This document shows, one piece after another, positions 35,995 to 45,696 of a DNA stretch of 64,000 nt; the first letter of the stretch is position 1, and the number at the start of each line of letters is the position of its first letter. The position numbers and the translations under genes were made by a program. The notes beneath the pieces are model-generated. The model was not told the origin of the DNA, made no database searches, and was given only the letters and a program-made list of their open reading frames with translations. This DNA is from Photobacterium chitinilyticum (GTDB taxonomy: Bacteria; Pseudomonadota; Gammaproteobacteria; Enterobacterales; Vibrionaceae): assembly GCF_004104355.1 (NCBI RefSeq), contig NZ_RJLM01000001.1, forward strand, positions 848,711 to 912,710, written 5' to 3'.

Positions 35995-36891
35995 TTAGCT
36001 TCTAATTACCACTGCCGGCAGCACAATATTTCGAACTCCCCGCACGGCTAATTGTTCCGCAAACAGGGTTATTTCACTCTTTTCGCATGTTGGCCAATCA
36101 AGCGCTTCGCCCGTTACGCCATGATGCTGAAAAGCATTGAGCCTGATGCGGGTGTCTGTCGGCAATAGCGTGAGATATTTCGCTAATTCATCGATTTCCA
36201 CGTCAAAGTCAGTAACGGTCGGAATGTATAATAGGCGAAGTTCGTGTAGTTTGTTATGTTGACCTAGCAGTTGGATAGATTGAAATACCCTGTGATGCTC
36301 TCGTCCAGTTAGCCATCGATGTGTTTCCTGTTGCCATGCTTTCAAATCGATCATTGCGCCATCGAGAACAGGGAGAACTTTTTTCCATCCGGTTTCGCTT
36401 AGGCTGCCATTACTGTCAATCATGCAGCTTAGATGCTGAAGATCTGCAGATGCTTTTATCGCCTCAAATAAATGAATGATGAAGTTAAGTTGCAGGGTGG
36501 CTTCGCCGCCTGTGACTGTTATCCCTGAGATAAACAGGCTGTTTTTCCGGATCACGGCCAGCATTCTTTCAACGGTATATTGCTCGGTTTTTGGGTTTGA
36601 CTGGCGTGGGCAAACAGCAAGGCAGGTATCGCAATGGGTACAAGCGTTAGCATCCCAGCGGACCTGCGTTTTACCTGCCGGGCTTGCAGTCGTCATGCTG
36701 AGTGCATTGGCCGGGCAATGCTCAATACAGTCGCCGCAATGGTCACATATCCCGATCGTATGTGGGTTATGACAGTTCTTACATTGAAAGTTACAGCCTT
36801 GCAGAAAGATAACGAGCCTGTTTCCAGGCCCGTCAACGCAAGAGAAGTTAAGGGTTTTACTGACCGTTGCGGTAGCAAGGTGATTGCTCAT
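35995..36891 (-). CDS. yjjW: YjjW-type glycyl-radical enzyme activase
   Basis: This radical SAM protein generates the glycyl radical on its partner YjjI. It has 298 residues from the chosen start. The radical SAM motif CNFQCKNC (CxxxCxxC) lies near residues 31-38. Two added ferredoxin-type clusters follow: CDHCGDCIEHCP (near 46-57) and CTHCDTCLAVCP (near 79-90). ITVTGGEAT is the SAM-binding GGE block. The ATG at 36891 lies inside the end of yjjI, giving a 35-base overlap and probably coupled translation; an upstream ATG/GTG frame reaching 36996 would overlap far more. A stop follows at the repeat element. Confidence 0.92.
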   Translation of the reverse strand: MSNHLATATVSKTLNFSCVDGPGNRLVIFLQGCNFQCKNCHNPHTIGICDHCGDCIEHCPANALSMTTASPAGKTQVRWDANACTHCDTCLAVCPRQSNPKTEQYTVERMLAVIRKNSLFISGITVTGGEATLQLNFIIHLFEAIKASADLQHLSCMIDSNGSLSETGWKKVLPVLDGAMIDLKAWQQETHRWLTGREHHRVFQSIQLLGQHNKLHELRLLYIPTVTDFDVEIDELAKYLTLLPTDTRIRLNAFQHHGVTGEALDWPTCEKSEITLFAEQLAVRGVRNIVLPAVVIRS

Positions 36892-38392
36892 GCGAAGCCA
36901 CTCTTGGTTTACGATTAAGAATGCCGGTATTGCTGGCAGCTTCAGCACCGAGACCTGTGGTATTGGTACGGGAGCCGTGTTCTTTGAACTGCGCAATGTC
37001 AGATAGCTTGATCATATAGCCAGTTACGCGGATCAGGTCGTTAGAGTCGACGTTAGCCGTAAATTCGCGCATACCCAAACTTAATGCCCCTTTGCAAAGC
37101 TGATACATGGCCTCGGGGTTGGATTTGACAGTTTCATCAATGGTGATGATGTCGCTGATCCCGGATGGGTAATATTGGTGATGCTCGGCCAATGCCTGAA
37201 TATGACTGACCGGATCCGGTTCAGTACCATAAGGAATGCGAACACCCGGTGTAACATCAAGATCCAAACTGATCCCGCCTTGTGCGTGCAACAATGCTCG
37301 TCCGTTGTAGCCGTAGGTTACTGGAGTTGTCTTTACAATTTTATCCAGTGTGGCGGAGATCTGGTAACCGAGCTGGTTGGCTAGGTCGTCATGGCCATAG
37401 CTTGCTGTTATCTTATCTTTTTCGAGCAAGATACTTACGGCTTCGGCCATACCGTATATTCCGAACATTGGTGCAAATCGGGATTCTTCGATTAGCTGCT
37501 CTTTGACGAGGAAACTATCAAAGAAGTGTGATTGCTGGTGTAAAAATGTCGAGCGCGCTTCAATCAGTTCGTACATCAGTGAGCAGTAGTGAGGTAGCAC
37601 TTTGGTCAGAAAATCCTTCTGACTTTGCGCTTGAAGTGCCACTTGTTTCAAGTTCATACGAACTAGGGTGTTAGCGCCACCAGCCAGCGGTAGCGAGTTA
37701 TAGCAGCTTACAATTCCGAAGCCTTTCTCGTCATACGTATTGGCGTGAAGTGGGTAATTGGCAATATGTGGCTTGCTGCATTCGCAGATATTCCCTGTTG
37801 CCACGCGCAGTAATTCATCCGGGGTGACTGCTGGGTCGTACATGAAAGTCAAATTTGGCGCGACTTGCTTTAGTTCGGCATCAATACGGAGGATGGTCCG
37901 GCAAATAATATTGTCTGTTGGTCCAATGTTGACGTGCATGAAGGCATCGGGAAGTGTGCGATCGAGCATGATCCAAAATAGTTTCAGCTTCCGGTAAATA
38001 GTGTCTTCATCTACGCCCTCTGTAAAGGGCATTAGTATGTCGTCAAGTTGTCCGAGATAGACTGGGATGTTGGTAACCGATGGAACATGGTGGTAAAGAA
38101 TCGTCAGAGCATTGAGCGCTTCATCCAGATTTTCTGATACTGATAGTTCCAAATATTGCGAGCCCTGCTGAAGGAACTTGGCGTAGTCAGGCAGTACATA
38201 GCGTGGTTTGAATGGTGCGTTGCCTTCAAACATATCACAGATAACTCCGGTATCTATGGCTGTTTGAACAGGCTCAGAAATCGCGACGTAGGGTAGGCTG
38301 GCATCGGCTTCCAAAGCCAGATAGTTGGACTTTTGCTTCGGTGAAAGCGTTGGATCGGTGATGATCTGATGAAATTTGGCCTGTATGGTCAT
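36857..38392 (-). CDS. yjjI: YjjI-family glycyl-radical enzyme
   Basis: This anaerobic radical enzyme has 511 residues, the YjjI length. The C-terminal glycyl-radical loop is LIRVTGYMIKL, with Gly near 458. A candidate active-site Cys lies in GIVSCYNSLPLAGGANT. It differs from pyruvate formate-lyase by its short length and by the VTGY form of the Gly loop. It is co-transcribed with its activase yjjW, which overlaps its 3-prime end. The substrate of YjjI has not been settled as far as I know. Expression under anoxia is expected, but no good FNR site was found in the 467-base region upstream. Confidence 0.93.
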   Translation of the reverse strand: MTIQAKFHQIITDPTLSPKQKSNYLALEADASLPYVAISEPVQTAIDTGVICDMFEGNAPFKPRYVLPDYAKFLQQGSQYLELSVSENLDEALNALTILYHHVPSVTNIPVYLGQLDDILMPFTEGVDEDTIYRKLKLFWIMLDRTLPDAFMHVNIGPTDNIICRTILRIDAELKQVAPNLTFMYDPAVTPDELLRVATGNICECSKPHIANYPLHANTYDEKGFGIVSCYNSLPLAGGANTLVRMNLKQVALQAQSQKDFLTKVLPHYCSLMYELIEARSTFLHQQSHFFDSFLVKEQLIEESRFAPMFGIYGMAEAVSILLEKDKITASYGHDDLANQLGYQISATLDKIVKTTPVTYGYNGRALLHAQGGISLDLDVTPGVRIPYGTEPDPVSHIQALAEHHQYYPSGISDIITIDETVKSNPEAMYQLCKGALSLGMREFTANVDSNDLIRVTGYMIKLSDIAQFKEHGSRTNTTGLGAEAASNTGILNRKPRVASHEQSPCYRNGQ

Positions 38393-38859
38393 GAACGAAT
38401 ACCCATCTAAAACTTATGGATATAACATTATCGTTTTTGTGTTATTTCCTGAAGTGAAAGTCTTAAAATTATGTGTTTCTGAAATGGAAATCCGTCACTA
38501 AGGTTCACAACTGCACTCAGCTTGATAGGGATGCTGATTTATATAACGTATTAAGCTACAACATTGCCATAATCCATAAAACTATTTTAAAGCAGTTATT
38601 ATAATAAAAAAGTACTAGTAAATATAAATAGTGGTTAATAGTTAATTCAGATATAAACTACTAATTATTAACGGTTATATAAATTAGTCTTAATTTATAA
38701 CACTATTAATTTGTCACTATGTCACTTTATTGTCTAAATATTAAAGTGCAGTCTAAATTATATAGGACGTTGTAATTATTCTGTTTGAATTTGGTGATAT
38801 AGGCAATCATGGATTGAGAGCATTAAGCGTATTCTTCCTTAATTAAGGATTGGTTTGTA
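38393..38859. other. Very AT-rich intergenic region, divergent promoters
   Basis: A 467-base gap between yjjI and the L,D-transpeptidase gene. CTTGATAGGGATGCTGA near 38519 holds one FNR-like half-site (TTGAT) but not the second. No gene was seen. Confidence 0.4.
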
Positions 38860-40527
38860 ATGTTCAAGATTATTTGGGTAATTCGTCATGGTTTAAATTT
38901 TCTCACCTTCACCGTGTTATTTACTACGGCAGCTTCGGCAACTCAAAATCAGCTTGGGTGGCAATTTCTCAATCAGCACGAGTTGACTAGTCAGAACAAG
39001 CTGTGTGCAGAATCAATTCAGTCATATCACCATGCCTATAATGTTTGCTTTCCCGAACTGATAGAAGAGGGTTATACAGCTAATGATTACTCTCCGGTTT
39101 GGGCTGAAGAGTCTTTACGACAGGAGCTTTTTGTTCAATTAAAGTCGTTGGCTTATGCCGAGCTTGTTCCTGGGGTTGATGAACGGCTTGCGGAGCTTGA
39201 ACAACTTACTCAATACCAGGATCAGCGCAGTTTTGATCTTCTCGCAACAGATTCGTTGTTGGTCTATAAATCGGTTATTGCTCAGCTCCAGGAAAACCCT
39301 AGCTGGTTATTTAAGCATCAGTTATTGGTTGTTCCGCGACAATCTTATGCTGAATTGAATCTCCCGTTTTCTGCCGCTTCGATTAAGGAAGAGCTTTACC
39401 GCCTTCGCCCCCAGATTAAACGGTTTGAACGTTCGGTTGCATTGGCTGAATGGTTTCGCAACCAGCTGCCGCATCAGCTTGAACTATCGAGCCATAACCG
39501 TGTAATCAAACAGGATCAGTTTATTTCCAATGGCCATCGGCTTCTCGATGTATTGTATAGCTACGGCGATATCAGCCAAATTGATTATGAGGTATTGTCG
39601 GAGCTGGAAGTCATCAATAACTCTGGGGAAGTCAATTATGCTATTAGAGCTTTTCAGCGTCGGAACGGACTTGAAGATGACGGCGTTATTGGCCCTGCAA
39701 CGGCTAAACAACTGACTCTGCCATATTCTGAGGTTGCCAGAGTTATCGCACTTAACCTCCAACGAAGTCGTTTTGGATCGAGAGAAACAGGAAGGCCGCT
39801 AATTCAGGTTAATATTCCAGATTATATGTTGAGACTAACCCAGCAAGATGAAGTACTTTTCGAATCTAAGGTTATTGTCGGCAGAACAAGCCGTCCGACT
39901 TATTTGTTTTCATCGTCACTTAATACTATGGTCGTCAATCCCTATTGGAATGTTCCGACGACCATCAAGCAGGAAGATGTGATTCCCAAGGTAAAGGAGT
40001 CACTTAATTACCTGGCTGAAAAAAACCTGAAGATTGTAAAAAGCTGGCGTGATCGTAGTGTTATTTTGCCCGAGCAAATTGAGTGGAGCACGGTAGACCC
40101 AGAAACTTTCCCCTATGAATTTCAGCAAGGCCCGGGTCCGGCGAATGCGTTAGGTAAGGTGAAGTTCCTGATGCCAAATGATTACTCGGTGTTTTTGCAT
40201 GATACGCCATCGCGAAGGTTATTTGATAAGGCGAAACGCAATTTCAGTTCAGGTTGTGTCAGGGTTGAAAAAGCTGATGAACTGGCAGAGATCATCCTTC
40301 AGCATCAGCGTCGCTCGGGTATGGCGCCTTATCAGCAAATGGTCAATGACGATGAGCAAGATACGGTTAGCCTGGCAAGAAGGGTGAATGTTGACTTTAT
40401 GTATGTGACCGCCTGGATCGATGAAAACGAGCAGCTTCAGTTGCGTGAAGATATTTACGGTTATGACCGACCTGGTGATAAGCGTGTAGAGCCACAGTAT
40501 ATAACCCTGAAAGATTTCAGTTACTAA
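38860..40527 (+). CDS. L,D-transpeptidase of the YcbB (LdtD) type
   Basis: This periplasmic enzyme forms 3-3 cross-links in peptidoglycan. It has 555 residues, in the range of YcbB. An N-terminal signal or anchor (about residues 5-27) is followed by an alpha-helical scaffold. A peptidoglycan-binding domain follows (near 255-290: AIRAFQRRNGLEDDGVIGPATAKQL). The YkuD catalytic domain comes last, with HDTPSRRLF near 447 and the active-site motif SSGCVRV with Cys466. Between the catalytic blocks is a variable lid region. A weak ribosome binding site AAGGA precedes the ATG. It is monocistronic and convergent with terC. Confidence 0.92.
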   Translation: MFKIIWVIRHGLNFLTFTVLFTTAASATQNQLGWQFLNQHELTSQNKLCAESIQSYHHAYNVCFPELIEEGYTANDYSPVWAEESLRQELFVQLKSLAYAELVPGVDERLAELEQLTQYQDQRSFDLLATDSLLVYKSVIAQLQENPSWLFKHQLLVVPRQSYAELNLPFSAASIKEELYRLRPQIKRFERSVALAEWFRNQLPHQLELSSHNRVIKQDQFISNGHRLLDVLYSYGDISQIDYEVLSELEVINNSGEVNYAIRAFQRRNGLEDDGVIGPATAKQLTLPYSEVARVIALNLQRSRFGSRETGRPLIQVNIPDYMLRLTQQDEVLFESKVIVGRTSRPTYLFSSSLNTMVVNPYWNVPTTIKQEDVIPKVKESLNYLAEKNLKIVKSWRDRSVILPEQIEWSTVDPETFPYEFQQGPGPANALGKVKFLMPNDYSVFLHDTPSRRLFDKAKRNFSSGCVRVEKADELAEIILQHQRRSGMAPYQQMVNDDEQDTVSLARRVNVDFMYVTAWIDENEQLQLREDIYGYDRPGDKRVEPQYITLKDFSY

Positions 40528-40553
40528 GAAAGTGAAAGTAATTTTGAAAATGG

Positions 40554-40576
40554 CCTGAGCACGTTGTGTGCTCAGG
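40554..40576. terminator. Hairpin between convergent ldt and terC genes
   Basis: A nine-base perfect stem CCTGAGCAC / GTGCTCAGG with a five-base loop. The T-tract is weak on both strands. Confidence 0.65.
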
Positions 40577-40600
40577 TTGTGTTTATAATACTGTAGCCTT

Positions 40601-41548
40601 TTATGAGGCGGGGACAGTTCGAGTTTTCCAGAGCGACCCAATAATCGCAGCAGATATCGTCAGTACAATGACACACAATGAAATCGGTGTCGGAATTGCC
40701 CAACGGGTTTCCATCAATAACATCTTGATACCAATGAAGCTGAGGATGAATGCCAGCGCCGGGCGCAGGTAACAGAATCGTGTTAGCATACCTTCGAGAA
40801 CAAAATACAGCGAACGTAATCCGAGCAAAGCAAAAACATTTGCGGTGAATACAAGGAAAGGTTCCTTGGTAACTGCAAAGATCGCCGGGATCGAATCCAG
40901 TGCAAACATCACATCTGTCAGGGCGATTACAGCTATCACGATCATTAACGGCGTGGCTATCCACCCCTGACTATCTCTAACGAGCAACTTGTTTCCTTGA
41001 TAGGAATCACTGACTCGGAAACATTTCTTGACCAGTCGAACCGGCAGTGAATCAGAGAAGTCATCCTGTTCGTCTTCATCCTCGCTCCACAGTTTATAGC
41101 CCGTGTACAACAGAAATGCAGCAAAGACATAGAGCACCCAATGAAATTGGGTAAGTAGCTCGGCACCGACAGCAATCATGATCCCGCGAAGTATCAAGGC
41201 GCCAACGACACCAAGCATTAATACCCGGGGTCGTATCGCTTCAGGAACGGCAAACTGACCAAAAATCAGTGCAAAGACAAACAAGTTGTCGACACTGAGT
41301 GATTTTTCTAGCAGGTAGCCAGTTAGAAACGCCGTTGCAGCCTCACTATTGGTGTAACTGCTGACCGGTGCCATTTCTTGCCAGTACAGGTAGATAACAA
41401 AGTTAAACGTCAAAGCAAGCGCAACCCAGAATAAACTCCAGACAGCGGCTTTTTTTATGGTGACGTTACCGCCACGGGTTTGGTACAAGTCCAGCGCCAG
41501 CATGATGACAATCAGAACAGCGAACCCTTCATAGCTAAAAAGGCTCAT
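40601..41548 (-). CDS. TerC family membrane protein (Alx-like)
   Basis: This integral membrane protein of the TerC/Alx family has 315 residues and about nine membrane segments. Family blocks with acidic residues in membrane helices are present: SLSVDNLFVFALIFGQF near residue 80, and IALTDVMFALDSIPAIFAVTKEPFLVFTANVFALLGLRSLYF near 200-240. These are linked to manganese transport in this family. The ATG at 41548 has AAGGAG nine bases upstream, so the in-frame Met 24 bases further up is not the start. No tellurite cluster surrounds it. Metal export, probably manganese, is likely by family. Confidence 0.93.
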   Translation of the reverse strand: MSLFSYEGFAVLIVIMLALDLYQTRGGNVTIKKAAVWSLFWVALALTFNFVIYLYWQEMAPVSSYTNSEAATAFLTGYLLEKSLSVDNLFVFALIFGQFAVPEAIRPRVLMLGVVGALILRGIMIAVGAELLTQFHWVLYVFAAFLLYTGYKLWSEDEDEQDDFSDSLPVRLVKKCFRVSDSYQGNKLLVRDSQGWIATPLMIVIAVIALTDVMFALDSIPAIFAVTKEPFLVFTANVFALLGLRSLYFVLEGMLTRFCYLRPALAFILSFIGIKMLLMETRWAIPTPISLCVIVLTISAAIIGSLWKTRTVPAS

Positions 41549-42182
41549 GGTTTTCTCCTTCCAGGTACGCACAGAAGGGGTGGGTAGGATGAGAATAGCC
41601 TGACCTTCCGCGCATTAACAAACAGCACAATAGTGCATAAATAATGGCGTTGGTCTCGTCAGAATGGTGCTAAAAGTATGGAATACCTAGCAAATCCATC
41701 CTCGACTGCCGGAAGCATGAGGCTTCGGGATGACGACAGGCGAACAAGTGGTGACTACTCCCCAAACAGGTGTATTTTATGAGAACTGTGAGCTGAACGC
41801 TAATACTATTTACCACTCAATTGCACTTAATTCAGTGAGTGAAACAGTTGTCGAAATGTCGTTGGAAAGGCAGATAAATGTAAGTGTTATTTTTTGACGA
41901 TAATATGCGGTTTGAATTATTACTCAGCATGTCTTTTAGACGCGATTTTTTATGCCATCAATGTATGCGATATAAGTATTCGTGATGTTGCTCATAGATT
42001 CAAAAATTAACTATTAATTCTGTTGGATAGAACTAATTGGTATTTATGTAAATACTGTTACTATTATTTGATGTTGTTCGATAGGTAATCATTACGTTTT
42101 TCAATCTTTTTGCTAACAAGTAAATACAGCATGGTCTGTAGATACTATTTTAGCTATTTTTATTGGATATAAAGGCTTAGAA
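41549..42182. other. Intergenic region between terC and a chemoreceptor gene
   Basis: A 634-base divergent gap. It contains a palindromic repeat-like stretch at 41699-41740 and an AT-rich 300-base stretch before the chemoreceptor gene. No open frame with a ribosome binding site was seen. The terC leader (41549-41698) showed no obvious riboswitch by eye. Confidence 0.4.
41699..41740. repeat. REP-like palindrome
   Basis: CCGGAAGC-ATGAG-GCTTCGGG forms a hairpin with one mismatch, followed by ATGACGACAGG. The tail GCTTCGGGATGACGAC resembles dispersed repeats seen in many bacterial genomes. Only one copy is present in this window, so repetition is not shown here. Confidence 0.35.
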
Positions 42183-44162
42183 ATGGCAGGTCTATCTCTT
42201 GTTAAGAAAATAATAGCGGGTGTTTCACTGTTAGTCTTACTCATCGCATCAGTCGGTACATGGATGGCAGTGAATAAAATTTCAGATTTAACTCAAACGA
42301 ATATTCGCAATGGACTAGCAACGCAAGTGAGTGAAAAGGCTCAATTTGCAAGAGGTTATGTACTTAAATATCAAGCTGTTGTGGATACTTTTCTCAATGG
42401 CCCTGATTTGCAGGACTTTATAGAAGAAAGAGACAGTCACGATGATGAATTAAATTCAAAAGAGTATCGCTCAATTGTTAAATACATAAACAAGATGAAT
42501 AAAGTTGACCCTAATTTATTCAGTTTATTTTTTGCGCTGGAGAAAACAGGCGAATATTTTGATGCATCTGGGCAATATTTTGACCCCGCAATAAATTTAA
42601 AGCAGCGACCATGGTGGAAAACATCAATAAGTAATAAAACGCCTTGGCTAACAACAGCAATTGACGTGAGAAACGGGAATCTAAATGGGGCTATATATAT
42701 GCCTGTTTATGATGCTTCTGGTGAATTAAAATTCATCGGTGGTGCCGATTTGAAAATAACGGCTCTGCAAAAGGCCCTTTTGGATGAAACTCGCTATCTA
42801 GGCCAAGGAACGCCCTTCCTATTTAATGGTAATGGAGAGGTGTTGCTATTCTCAGGAATGGACACTGACAAGGTTAAGGACTTAACCCTCGAAAAGCTTG
42901 ATCGCGATAATGTAGGTTTTACTCAACTCCGCCATTCTAAAAGCACAACAGCAACCTGGTTTTCAGAGGTTGAATGGCAAGGTCGTAAGCAACTGGTCGC
43001 CATCCAGGATATTGCTCTCGAGTATCCGAAAATGGATTGGAAGCTAGCGCTAATGGTGCCAATGTCGATGGTCGAAGAGCCTGTCAGCGAAGCCAGCCAG
43101 CAAGCCATTATATTCGCCGTGCTGGGGGTTGTTGTGTTGGCGGTTGCGCTGGGTTTGTTTTGCATAAAGTCGCTGGCCCCTTTGAATCATGCGGCAATGG
43201 CCATGCGGGATATTGCCCATGGTGATGGCGATTTGACCCAGCGACTTGTCATGGACCGTGAAGACGAAATCGGACGTGTTGCCCTGGCGTTTAATGATTT
43301 TGCCGGCAAAATCCAGACGTTAATTCAGCACAGCCGCGAATTAGCCGGTTATGTCGAGCAAAATAGCCAGGGAATGGAAAAAACAATCAAGGCAACCAAT
43401 GATGCCGTTCAGGTACAAAAAGATGAACTAGACCAAATAGCGACTGCTGCCACTGAAATGGGGCATGCTGTTCGTGAAATCTCTGCTAACGCCGAGCAGA
43501 CGCGAACGATGACTCAAGACGCTGAGCTGTTGGTGTCTACAAGCCATGATACGGTTCAGTCTGCAATTCGAAATGTGGAACTACTGTCTGAGGAGATTTT
43601 CAATGCCGAGGAGTTGGTGCTAAACCTTCGTCAAGATGCGGATCAGATTGGTCAAGTGCTCAGTGTCATCAGTGATATCGCTGACCAGACAAATTTGTTG
43701 GCTTTGAATGCCGCAATTGAAGCGGCGCGTGCTGGTGAGTATGGCAGAGGGTTTGCCGTAGTTGCTGATGAAGTACGAAGTCTCGCGAGTAAAACGCAGC
43801 AGTCGACAATCGATATTCAGAAAATTATCGAGCAGCTGCAATCCAATACACAGAATGTTACTTCTGTAATGGGACGAAATCGCAGTCAGGCAGAACAAAC
43901 AACAACCGAATCGCGTAATGTGGGTGATGCCTTAGATAATATAATGACTGCAATTTCTAATATTCAGGCTCAGACAGAGCAAATTGCCTGTGCAACATCG
44001 GAGCAAACCGAGGTTGTTCAAGAGATTGGCCGTAATGTTAACCGCGTAAATGAAATGGCTGACGAAACGAGTGCCCAGATGGAGGCCGCTGTCACAGAGA
44101 CTCAACAACTCAACCATAATAACGGTGAACTACAGAAGGCAATAAACCAGTTCAAAGTGTAG
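42183..44162 (+). CDS. Methyl-accepting chemotaxis protein with dCache-type sensor
   Basis: This 659-residue transmembrane chemoreceptor has a first membrane helix near residues 8-30 and a periplasmic sensor of about 270 residues. The sensor contains [39 protein letters not shown] and [10 protein letters not shown], typical of double Cache domains that bind amino acids or related ligands. The second membrane helix lies near 307-330. HAMP comes next (about 331-385), then the signalling hairpin with [32 protein letters not shown] near 505-535. It is monocistronic. It lacks a C-terminal CheR-binding pentapeptide. The ligand is not predictable. Confidence 0.95.
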   Translation: MAGLSLVKKIIAGVSLLVLLIASVGTWMAVNKISDLTQTNIRNGLATQVSEKAQFARGYVLKYQAVVDTFLNGPDLQDFIEERDSHDDELNSKEYRSIVKYINKMNKVDPNLFSLFFALEKTGEYFDASGQYFDPAINLKQRPWWKTSISNKTPWLTTAIDVRNGNLNGAIYMPVYDASGELKFIGGADLKITALQKALLDETRYLGQGTPFLFNGNGEVLLFSGMDTDKVKDLTLEKLDRDNVGFTQLRHSKSTTATWFSEVEWQGRKQLVAIQDIALEYPKMDWKLALMVPMSMVEEPVSEASQQAIIFAVLGVVVLAVALGLFCIKSLAPLNHAAMAMRDIAHGDGDLTQRLVMDREDEIGRVALAFNDFAGKIQTLIQHSRELAGYVEQNSQGMEKTIKATNDAVQVQKDELDQIATAATEMGHAVREISANAEQTRTMTQDAELLVSTSHDTVQSAIRNVELLSEEIFNAEELVLNLRQDADQIGQVLSVISDIADQTNLLALNAAIEAARAGEYGRGFAVVADEVRSLASKTQQSTIDIQKIIEQLQSNTQNVTSVMGRNRSQAEQTTTESRNVGDALDNIMTAISNIQAQTEQIACATSEQTEVVQEIGRNVNRVNEMADETSAQMEAAVTETQQLNHNNGELQKAINQFKV

Positions 44163-44391
44163 GTACCTTTTAGCTCTTTTAATATAAAAAGCACACTACA
44201 CTTCAATGACAGAAGGTTGACAAACAAAAGGTATTTTAATTTGGCAAAATTTCAAACAGATACGATACTTAACAGTTACTGAATGTTGCTTTTTTAATCA
44301 GTGCAAAAAAAGATTCTTGAATAGATAGCCGCGTTTTAATCCATTCAAATTGATACTATCTTAATGAGCTTAATTTCATAAGGAATAGAAC

Positions 44392-44550
44392 ATGGAAAGA
44401 AAAATGCTGATACGGAATATTTCTTACATGGAGCGCGAGCTATCAGAAATGAAAAGGGAGCTGGCGACTCTCGACGCAAGGTGGGAGCAGAAAGAAAAAG
44501 GTGACTACCGGCATATTGAAGATGATGTAATGTCGGATGATCGCCATTAG
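44392..44550 (+). CDS. Small 52-residue charged protein
   Basis: I do not recognise this short gene. It begins MERKMLIRNISYMERELSE, is rich in Glu, Arg and Lys, and is predicted to be almost wholly helical, possibly a coiled coil (heptad-like Leu/Met at MLIRNISYMERELSEMKRELATLDARW). It ends in an acidic tail DDVMSDDRH. A ribosome binding site AAGGAA lies eight bases before the ATG and a strong terminator follows 24 bases after the stop. This gene-like framing supports real expression. It is flanked by 230 and 650 bases without other genes. Function is unknown. Confidence 0.6.
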   Translation: MERKMLIRNISYMERELSEMKRELATLDARWEQKEKGDYRHIEDDVMSDDRH

Positions 44551-44573
44551 GCCCTTGCTCTAGTGATTAAAAG

Positions 44574-44608
44574 AAAGGGGGGATGGTTAAGACCATGCCC
44601 CTTTTTTT
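44574..44608 (+). terminator. Terminator after the 52-residue gene
   Basis: Stem AAAGGGG-GGATGGT / ACCATG-CCCCTTTTTTT with one mismatch and a four-base loop, ending in seven T. Confidence 0.88.
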
Positions 44609-45201
44609 ACACAATATATCGAGCCTTTTGATCATCGTGATGTAAAGGCTTTTTGTTTCTATGCACGAATAGATAAAAATATCATATTTTTCATGGCTAG
44701 TTATTAGTGTGAATAAGAAACAAAGCGTAGAGGGTTATTATGTATCAAAGATGGTGTTGCTGTTATTTCTACCTCTCAGGATCTTGCATAGCTATAAATT
44801 TCAAATGGAATACCAGTAAAGTATAAATTTATCCTGATATTTATATTTACTAAAGCAATGAACAACCAAAAAAGACCTGTTGCGGTTATGTTTGGTTTTT
44901 GTTGTTTTTAATGTGGTTTTTGAGCGGTTTTTTATAATATATTCATGAATATCGTAAAATTGGTTAATATTTCAACAAGGTAAAGCAGATGTTTTTAAGG
45001 TTTTATTGATGTTAATCAATTGTTCTTAGTGTATTTTAATATTGGTTTTTAGGCCATAAAAGTAAGATCGAACGCAAATTTTGATAAATAAACAATTCCT
45101 CAGAAACAAGTTAGTCGTATAGTTGAATATAGTTACAAGTAGATGCCAATCGTTACACTGAGTTCTAAACAACAGTGGTTATGTTTCTTTTAAGGATGAT
45201 T
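44609..45201. other. AT-rich intergenic region
   Basis: About 590 bases with no gene. AACCAAA at 44867-44873 can pair with TTTGGTT at 44894-44900, followed by a T-rich stretch, so a small RNA end is possible but unproven. Confidence 0.35.
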
Positions 45202-45606
45202 ATGGAAACATCAGTTGAAATCTCAAAAAATAGTAATGTTGTGTTTGATTACACATCGTTCCTATCTGCATCTTGTAAACATAGGCTGACTTTTATTGAT
45301 GCATTAAAAACGTTAGTTCCGGCATTTGAGATCTCATGGACATCCTCTTTGCCCAATGAATTAACTGAGTCAGAAAAACTACAGTTGCAGGCATTAAAAG
45401 TGTTGTCAACCAACATCAGTGATTCGAACAACCTGATCCGTTTGTTGCGATTAGCTCGATCAGAGCAGATTAACGAATTGTTGATTACTTTACCGTATGC
45501 GCTAGAAAGCGAGCAGCTTGATCTTATTGAAAGTAAAGCTGGTTGTAGGATCACAATGGTCGCAGATAGCGGTGAAGAATTAAGAGTCCATATGGTTGAG
45601 TCTTAA
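45202..45606 (+). CDS. Hypothetical 134-residue protein
   Basis: I do not recognise this protein. From the chosen ATG (METSVEISKNSN) it is acidic, helical and soluble, with no signal peptide. The C-terminal part, LLITLPYALESEQLDLIESKAGCRITMVADSGEELRVHMVES, could be an alpha-beta unit. AAGGA lies six bases before the ATG; an upstream in-frame ATG at 45175 would add nine residues without a site. It is a single gene followed by a strong bidirectional terminator. AT-rich DNA of 590 bases precedes it. No function can be proposed. Confidence 0.6.
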   Translation: METSVEISKNSNVVFDYTSFLSASCKHRLTFIDALKTLVPAFEISWTSSLPNELTESEKLQLQALKVLSTNISDSNNLIRLLRLARSEQINELLITLPYALESEQLDLIESKAGCRITMVADSGEELRVHMVES

Positions 45607-45649
45607 TACGAAACTGAATAATATTCTTGTCTATCAGAGAATGAAAATA

Positions 45650-45677
45650 AAAAGCCAGCTAACAAGCTGGCTTTTTT
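45650..45677. terminator. Bidirectional terminator
   Basis: An 11-bp perfect stem AAAAGCCAGCT / AGCTGGCTTTT with loop AACA and T-runs on both strands. It lies between the convergent hypothetical gene and the antiporter gene. Confidence 0.93.
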
Positions 45678-45696
45678 CTGGGGGACAATAAAATGA

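Noticed and set aside
38500-38540. FNR site before yjjI
   Set aside because: Only one half-site (TTGAT) is present; the other half (ATCAA) is not.
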